This document shows, piece after piece, positions 60,046 to 64,000 of a stretch of 64,000 nucleotides of DNA. The notes under the pieces are model-generated. The model worked only from the letters and a program-made list of their open reading frames with translations. It did not search any database and was not told where the DNA came from. The stretch is from NCBI GenBank assembly GCA_964215955.1, contig CAXPDR010000029.1, forward strand, positions 1 through 64,000, in the 5' to 3' direction. Both the position numbers and the translations under genes were made by a program. How positions within the stretch are numbered: position 1 is the stretch's first letter; the number at the start of each line of letters is the position of its first letter. Origin of the DNA: GCA-2706205 sp964215955 (lineage in GTDB: Bacteria; Bdellovibrionota; Bacteriovoracia; Bacteriovoracales; Bacteriovoracaceae).

Positions 60046-63033
60046 ATGAGACGTTTTTTAGATTATTTTACTATTTTGATATCCTTTTTGTTTTCATTTC
60101 AAGATGCTTTTGCAAATACGGAAGTTGCTGTAAGTGTTAATGCAACAAGTGCGACATCGACAACAGCTAAAAAAGCTAAAAGAGGAAGTACTTATGAGTT
60201 AAGATTTTCTAAAAATCATTCGGCTTTATACGATGTTAATATTGCTGAAGATGGGATTTATGAAATTAGTGCAAATTATTCAAGTAAAAATTCTCTTCCT
60301 AAGGTTGAGTTAAGTTCAAATGCGAAAGTTATAGACCTTGATGGAAAATCTACAAAAGGTCATGGAAATTTTCAAACGAGCTTATTTAATCAAAATTTAA
60401 CTTTAAGGAAGGGTGTGAATAAAATAAAAATAAGTTCTTTAGGCCAAAATTTTTATTTGAAGAAGTTTAAGATATTAAAGATAAAAAATATTTCTGAGCA
60501 TGATATAACTTCTCCAATTAAGGCTTGGGAATATTCTGAAAGTAATATGCCCGTAAATAAGGCCAAGAGAGGTTCTTCTTTTGAGGTTCGTTTTAAAAAA
60601 GGACAATCTCTAAAATATTCAGTTACTAATCCTTTAGAATCAAATACCTTTCGTTTAATGGTTTATTATTCTTCTAAAAAAGTGAATCCAAAGTTAACAT
60701 TCAAACTTGGAGGAGAAAGCTATAGCTCAAGTGATTTAGTTTCAACAAATGGTCATGGATCTTATACTCAGAAAGTAGCATTAGCACATATCTCATTACC
60801 TAAAGGTAGTTCTGAATTAGAAATATTGAGTTTAAGTAATAATTTTTATTTGAAGCAGATTAAATTAAGTGAAACAGAACCTGTAGATGATTCAGATAAA
60901 AATATTCATTTACTACCAAGTTTTGTTAAATCTACTAAGTTTTCTTCAAGTAGTGAAGAAGTTTTAATCGGAAATAGAGGATCAAGTAAGGAGGTTAGGC
61001 TCAAGGTTGGTCAAACAATTCAGTATAAAGTTAAGGTTGATAAAAAACTGGATTTAGACCTTTTCTTTAATTATTCGTCAGCCCGGACTACTCCAAAGCT
61101 CGATTTGCAAATTGATAATAGAGACTGGATTGATTTCTCTTTAGAAAATACTAAATCTCATGGAGACTATAAAACTAGAAAAATACCAAATATCATCAGT
61201 TTAGATCCAGGTACTTACACGTTAAAAGTTAAAGCAAAAACGAGAAACTTTTATTTCAAAGGAATCAACGCGAAGGAAAGTGTTACAAAAAAACTGAATA
61301 GAGTATATGGCGTGAATGTTGGTGGAGAGAGTTTTAGTGATTGGGTTAGTGATATCGGAAAAAATAATGAAGTTGTTGTTTTAGATAAAGCTAAAAATAA
61401 GAACTTTTTTATGTTCGGTAGTGCAGACGATAAAATAGTAAACAACATAAATAATGAATTTAATATTCATCCATCTGTTCCAAATGATGTTGATTTAAAT
61501 ATTTATAATAGTTATAGAGGGGAAAGAATGGACCCAGAACATCATGTTCCTGGAATTCATTATAGTTTTGCTATAAACTCAGAGTTATCTTATGTAAGGT
61601 TACATTTCATGTTAGAAGGTGATAGTAAAAAATTAGTTCTATTTTCAAACTCAAGCCTAAATCATGAGGAAATTAATTTACCTGCGGTTTCAAATCCTAC
61701 AGCATTTTCAATTGAAAAAGAAATTAAGAACCTAAGTGGGAATGAATTAAATATTGGTCTTTTGTCTAAAAATTTAAAGGAAAGTTTTTCATTAGTTGGT
61801 ATCGAATTACTTTCTAGCCAGGAGAGTTCTGACCATTCTAGTAATGAAATTCCTAAAATTTTTATTTCTCCAAATGGAGCTGGAAACAAGTCTGGTAGTT
61901 CTATTTCAAATGCAAAACCTTTTAAGTCTTTAAATTCAGCGATTAGTTCGCTTAGTTCAACAGGAGGAGAGATTTTACTACTTTCTAATAAAGGAACTTA
62001 TTCAATAAAATCAAGTATGAATATCACCAAGGGTGGTGAATCATCGGATAAAGTTGTCATAATTAAAACTTACAGAGAGAATGATCATTCTACTAAAGCC
62101 TTGTTTCGAGGTACGAGAATAGCTCCTTGGGTAAATAAATCAAATTCTACCGGAAAAGAATTTATTAGATTACTAAAAGGTGCAAATCATTTGAGTTTTG
62201 AAGATATTGCATTTGAAAATTTTGGTAATGGAATTTTTAGAATCGCTGATAGTATAGAAAATTTAACTCTTAGAAGAATTCGCGCAAAGAACTTTACCCG
62301 CTTAGTAGAAAATTATCATACTGGAAGTGCTAGTCATGCCAGTGTAAAAAAGTTAAATCTTGAAGATATTGAAGCATATGGATATACAAGAGGAGTGATT
62401 CGTTTAAAATATGCAGGAAAGGATATTAAGTTAAGCCGAGTATTAGGAGATTCTCAAGGTCAACTTGATGCAAAAGATTTTCCAATGGGAATAGCCTTAG
62501 ACAATAATGTCTCTAATGTGGAAATTAGAAAATCATTGTTAAAAAATCATAGACAAAAAAAGAGCAGTAATTCCTCATATTTTAACGGCGATGGAATTGC
62601 TACCGAATCCAATGTAAGCTCTGTCCTAATTGAGGATACAATTTCTTCAGGAAACTCTGATGGTGGCTTTGATTTAAAATCAACCCAAACAATTCTTAAA
62701 AGAACACTTGCGCAAAATAACAAAAGGAATTATCGATTCTGGAATGGAGCTGAACTTCAAAATGTTTTAAGTTTTAATCCTGAGAAGTTTGGAGGGTCTG
62801 GTAATAAAGTTCATTTTGGTGCTTATGGCTCAAGGGACTTTGAAATTAAAATCTTTGATATTGATGTTGTTGATGAGTCTCCTAATGCTAGAGTGTTTAG
62901 TGTTGGCGAAAATAAAAAGTCTTCAATGACAATTGATGGGGGATTAATTTATATTAAAGGTAATCCAAATCTTACGGACTCACCTGGAAGAGTTAACATT
63001 AAAACATCCACAACAATTGAGATTGAAAATTAA
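60046..63033 (+). CDS. Secreted multidomain carbohydrate-binding/beta-helix protein
   Basis: The protein (about 995 residues from ATG 60046) has a signal peptide with cleavage after DAFA. Three related modules of about 110 residues follow (approximate positions 35-150, 160-280 and 290-400). They have KRGSxxEVRF and FYLKxxK strands and look like CBM-type beta sandwiches. A malectin-like domain starts at VYGVNVGGESFSDW. The C-terminal 390 residues begin KIFISPNGAGNKSG...AKPFKSLNSAI, as in right-handed beta-helix polysaccharide lyases and related proteins. It is likely to bind and perhaps cleave extracellular polysaccharide. The start is chosen for AGAGGA six bases upstream; the frame is open farther upstream to 59980. 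Confidence 0.75.
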   Translation: MRRFLDYFTILISFLFSFQDAFANTEVAVSVNATSATSTTAKKAKRGSTYELRFSKNHSALYDVNIAEDGIYEISANYSSKNSLPKVELSSNAKVIDLDGKSTKGHGNFQTSLFNQNLTLRKGVNKIKISSLGQNFYLKKFKILKIKNISEHDITSPIKAWEYSESNMPVNKAKRGSSFEVRFKKGQSLKYSVTNPLESNTFRLMVYYSSKKVNPKLTFKLGGESYSSSDLVSTNGHGSYTQKVALAHISLPKGSSELEILSLSNNFYLKQIKLSETEPVDDSDKNIHLLPSFVKSTKFSSSSEEVLIGNRGSSKEVRLKVGQTIQYKVKVDKKLDLDLFFNYSSARTTPKLDLQIDNRDWIDFSLENTKSHGDYKTRKIPNIISLDPGTYTLKVKAKTRNFYFKGINAKESVTKKLNRVYGVNVGGESFSDWVSDIGKNNEVVVLDKAKNKNFFMFGSADDKIVNNINNEFNIHPSVPNDVDLNIYNSYRGERMDPEHHVPGIHYSFAINSELSYVRLHFMLEGDSKKLVLFSNSSLNHEEINLPAVSNPTAFSIEKEIKNLSGNELNIGLLSKNLKESFSLVGIELLSSQESSDHSSNEIPKIFISPNGAGNKSGSSISNAKPFKSLNSAISSLSSTGGEILLLSNKGTYSIKSSMNITKGGESSDKVVIIKTYRENDHSTKALFRGTRIAPWVNKSNSTGKEFIRLLKGANHLSFEDIAFENFGNGIFRIADSIENLTLRRIRAKNFTRLVENYHTGSASHASVKKLNLEDIEAYGYTRGVIRLKYAGKDIKLSRVLGDSQGQLDAKDFPMGIALDNNVSNVEIRKSLLKNHRQKKSSNSSYFNGDGIATESNVSSVLIEDTISSGNSDGGFDLKSTQTILKRTLAQNNKRNYRFWNGAELQNVLSFNPEKFGGSGNKVHFGAYGSRDFEIKIFDIDVVDESPNARVFSVGENKKSSMTIDGGLIYIKGNPNLTDSPGRVNIKTSTTIEIEN

Positions 63034-63044
63034 AAAAAAAATGT

Positions 63045-63080
63045 AAATAAAGACTTAGCTTTTTAGTTGAGTCTTTATTT
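63045..63080. terminator. Bidirectional terminator hairpin
   Basis: AAATAAAGACT (63045-63055) is complementary to AGTCTTTATTT (63070-63080). Inner pairs TAGCT and AGTTG (with G-T pairs) extend it to about 16 bp around TTTT. It separates the beta-helix gene from the convergent exonuclease gene, whose stop lies in the right arm. Confidence 0.7.
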
Positions 63081-63842
63081 TAAGATAAGTTTTATGGGAC
63101 AGTGATCACTTCCTAGTACTTCTGGGAGGTGAATACAGTCTTTAATCTTAGTTTTTAGATTATTACTGGCCATAAAGTAATCGATCCGCCAGCCAATATT
63201 TCTTTCTCTACAATTATTTCGATACGTCCACCAAGAATAAACACCTTCTTGTTCTGGATAAAATAATCGTAAGCAATCAATCATTCCAGCATCTAGGTAA
63301 TGGTCAATCCATTCCCTTTCATGCTCTAGAAAACCTGTTGTTTTCTTATTTCCTTTTGGATTAGCTAAATCAATTTCTTTATGAGCTGTATTGAAGTCTC
63401 CAGTAATAATGACTTTTTTACCTTCTGAAATATAGTGATTATACAATTCTAAGACTTTTTCATAGAAGTCTAGTTTATAGGGAACTCTTCCATGGTCTCT
63501 TTGTCCATTAGGAAAATAACAATTAAATAAAACGTAGTTTTTATATTCACAAATAAGTGTTCTTCCTTCTGAGTCAAATCTTTCTTCCCCTAAGCCCGTT
63601 AAAACTTTTAGTGGTTTTTCCTTTGAAAAGACCGCAACACCACTATATCCCTTCTTTTCAGCAGGGTTGATATATTTATGGTAATCCTCTAACTCTAAAA
63701 CTTCCGGGGGAAATTGTTCTTCTAATGCCTTTATTTCCTGCATACAAAGCACATCTGGGCTTTCTTCGTTTATCCAATCTAAAAATCCTTTATTAACGCA
63801 GGCCCTAATTCCGTTGACGTTCCACGACACAAGTGTTTTCAA
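63075..63842 (-). CDS. xth: Exodeoxyribonuclease III / AP endonuclease
   Basis: The 255-residue enzyme of the ExoIII/Ape1 family cuts DNA at abasic sites and removes 3' blocking groups. Signatures are SWNVNGIRACVNKGF, CMQEIKA with the catalytic Glu, ITGDFNTAHKEIDLANPK with the Asp/Asn pair, WRIDYFMAS, and a C-terminal GSDHCPIKL with catalytic Asp-His. The length matches single-domain bacterial ExoA-type proteins. It is probably transcribed alone. Confidence 0.95.
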   Translation of the reverse strand: MKTLVSWNVNGIRACVNKGFLDWINEESPDVLCMQEIKALEEQFPPEVLELEDYHKYINPAEKKGYSGVAVFSKEKPLKVLTGLGEERFDSEGRTLICEYKNYVLFNCYFPNGQRDHGRVPYKLDFYEKVLELYNHYISEGKKVIITGDFNTAHKEIDLANPKGNKKTTGFLEHEREWIDHYLDAGMIDCLRLFYPEQEGVYSWWTYRNNCRERNIGWRIDYFMASNNLKTKIKDCIHLPEVLGSDHCPIKLILK

Positions 63843-63973
63843 AATTTTCCTCTCATTTTTTTTTATCTAATTCTTTGGCAGTATAGTTGTATAGTTTTTT
63901 TCAAGATTGTTAAAGACATTCTGGAAAAAATGATTATTATAAGTAACACCCAATATTCGAAGTAGGAGATGTC

Positions 63974-64000
63974 ATGCGTTGTTTTAAGAACATTGCTAAG
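63974..64000 (+). CDS. 5' end of an unidentified gene, cut by the window
   Basis: An ATG at 63974 is preceded by TAGGAG at a suitable distance of about five bases, and the frame stays open to the window edge (MRCFKNIAK). Too short to identify. Confidence 0.4.

Overview
The window is low-G+C DNA from what looks like a marine predatory bacterium of the Bacteriovoracales (Halobacteriovorax/Bacteriovorax type). This is inference. It rests on the A+T-rich composition, a long series of large, poorly conserved signal-peptide and lipoprotein genes, GLUG and delta-60 repeat proteins, and several sigma-28 (FliA)-type promoters in front of secreted-protein genes. No phage, insertion sequence, CRISPR array or tRNA gene was seen.

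Layout. 1-150: the 3' part of a 5S rRNA gene and its terminator. 174-3046: an LTA-synthase-like membrane enzyme and a secreted protein of unknown function. 3240-9305: a leucine-degradation (liu) operon, comprising both methylcrotonyl-CoA carboxylase subunits, methylglutaconyl-CoA hydratase, HMG-CoA lyase and an extra crotonase. 9395-14141: a Bor-like lipoprotein facing a minus-strand set of UvrD/PcrA helicase, peroxiredoxin-glutaredoxin fusion and its likely flavin reductase. 14376-20267: a frameshifted lipoprotein gene, two membrane-protein genes and a 1217-residue GLUG lipoprotein. 20329-22026: metG, with a long dyad over its start. 22275-28657: a three-gene secreted operon that includes a zinc metalloprotease-like lipoprotein. 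28866-32123: an FHA-RDD protein joined to uppP. 32134-41652: a 1694-residue Cys-rich lipoprotein, a small exported protein and a second GLUG lipoprotein. 41836-44992: a receiver/cyclic-nucleotide protein, LemA and an M48 protease. 45035-49786: cinA, a flavoprotein and typA. 49931-54498: a delta-60 lipoprotein, an RRM protein, a small exported protein, and a slipin/NfeD pair. 54555-63842: guanine deaminase, a pilin-like gene pair, a secreted acidic protein, a carbohydrate-binding/beta-helix protein and exonuclease III.

Two signals stand out beyond the gene list. First, four sites match the sigma-28 promoter (TAAA-N15/16-[G/T]CCGATAA) at 14332, 16523, 28711 (minus) and 52076, and every one lies ahead of an exported protein or lipoprotein. 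This points to a motility- or attack-phase-linked surface regulon. Second, a roughly 190-205-nt element occurs twice (22049-22241 plus; 51297-51500 minus). It has a covarying closing stem and four conserved sequence blocks separated by unconserved spacers. A 49-nt derivative at 37756-37804 keeps only the ends. All three copies lie directly 3' of a co-oriented gene, in convergent intergenic gaps. This is the best candidate for an undescribed structured RNA or repeat family.
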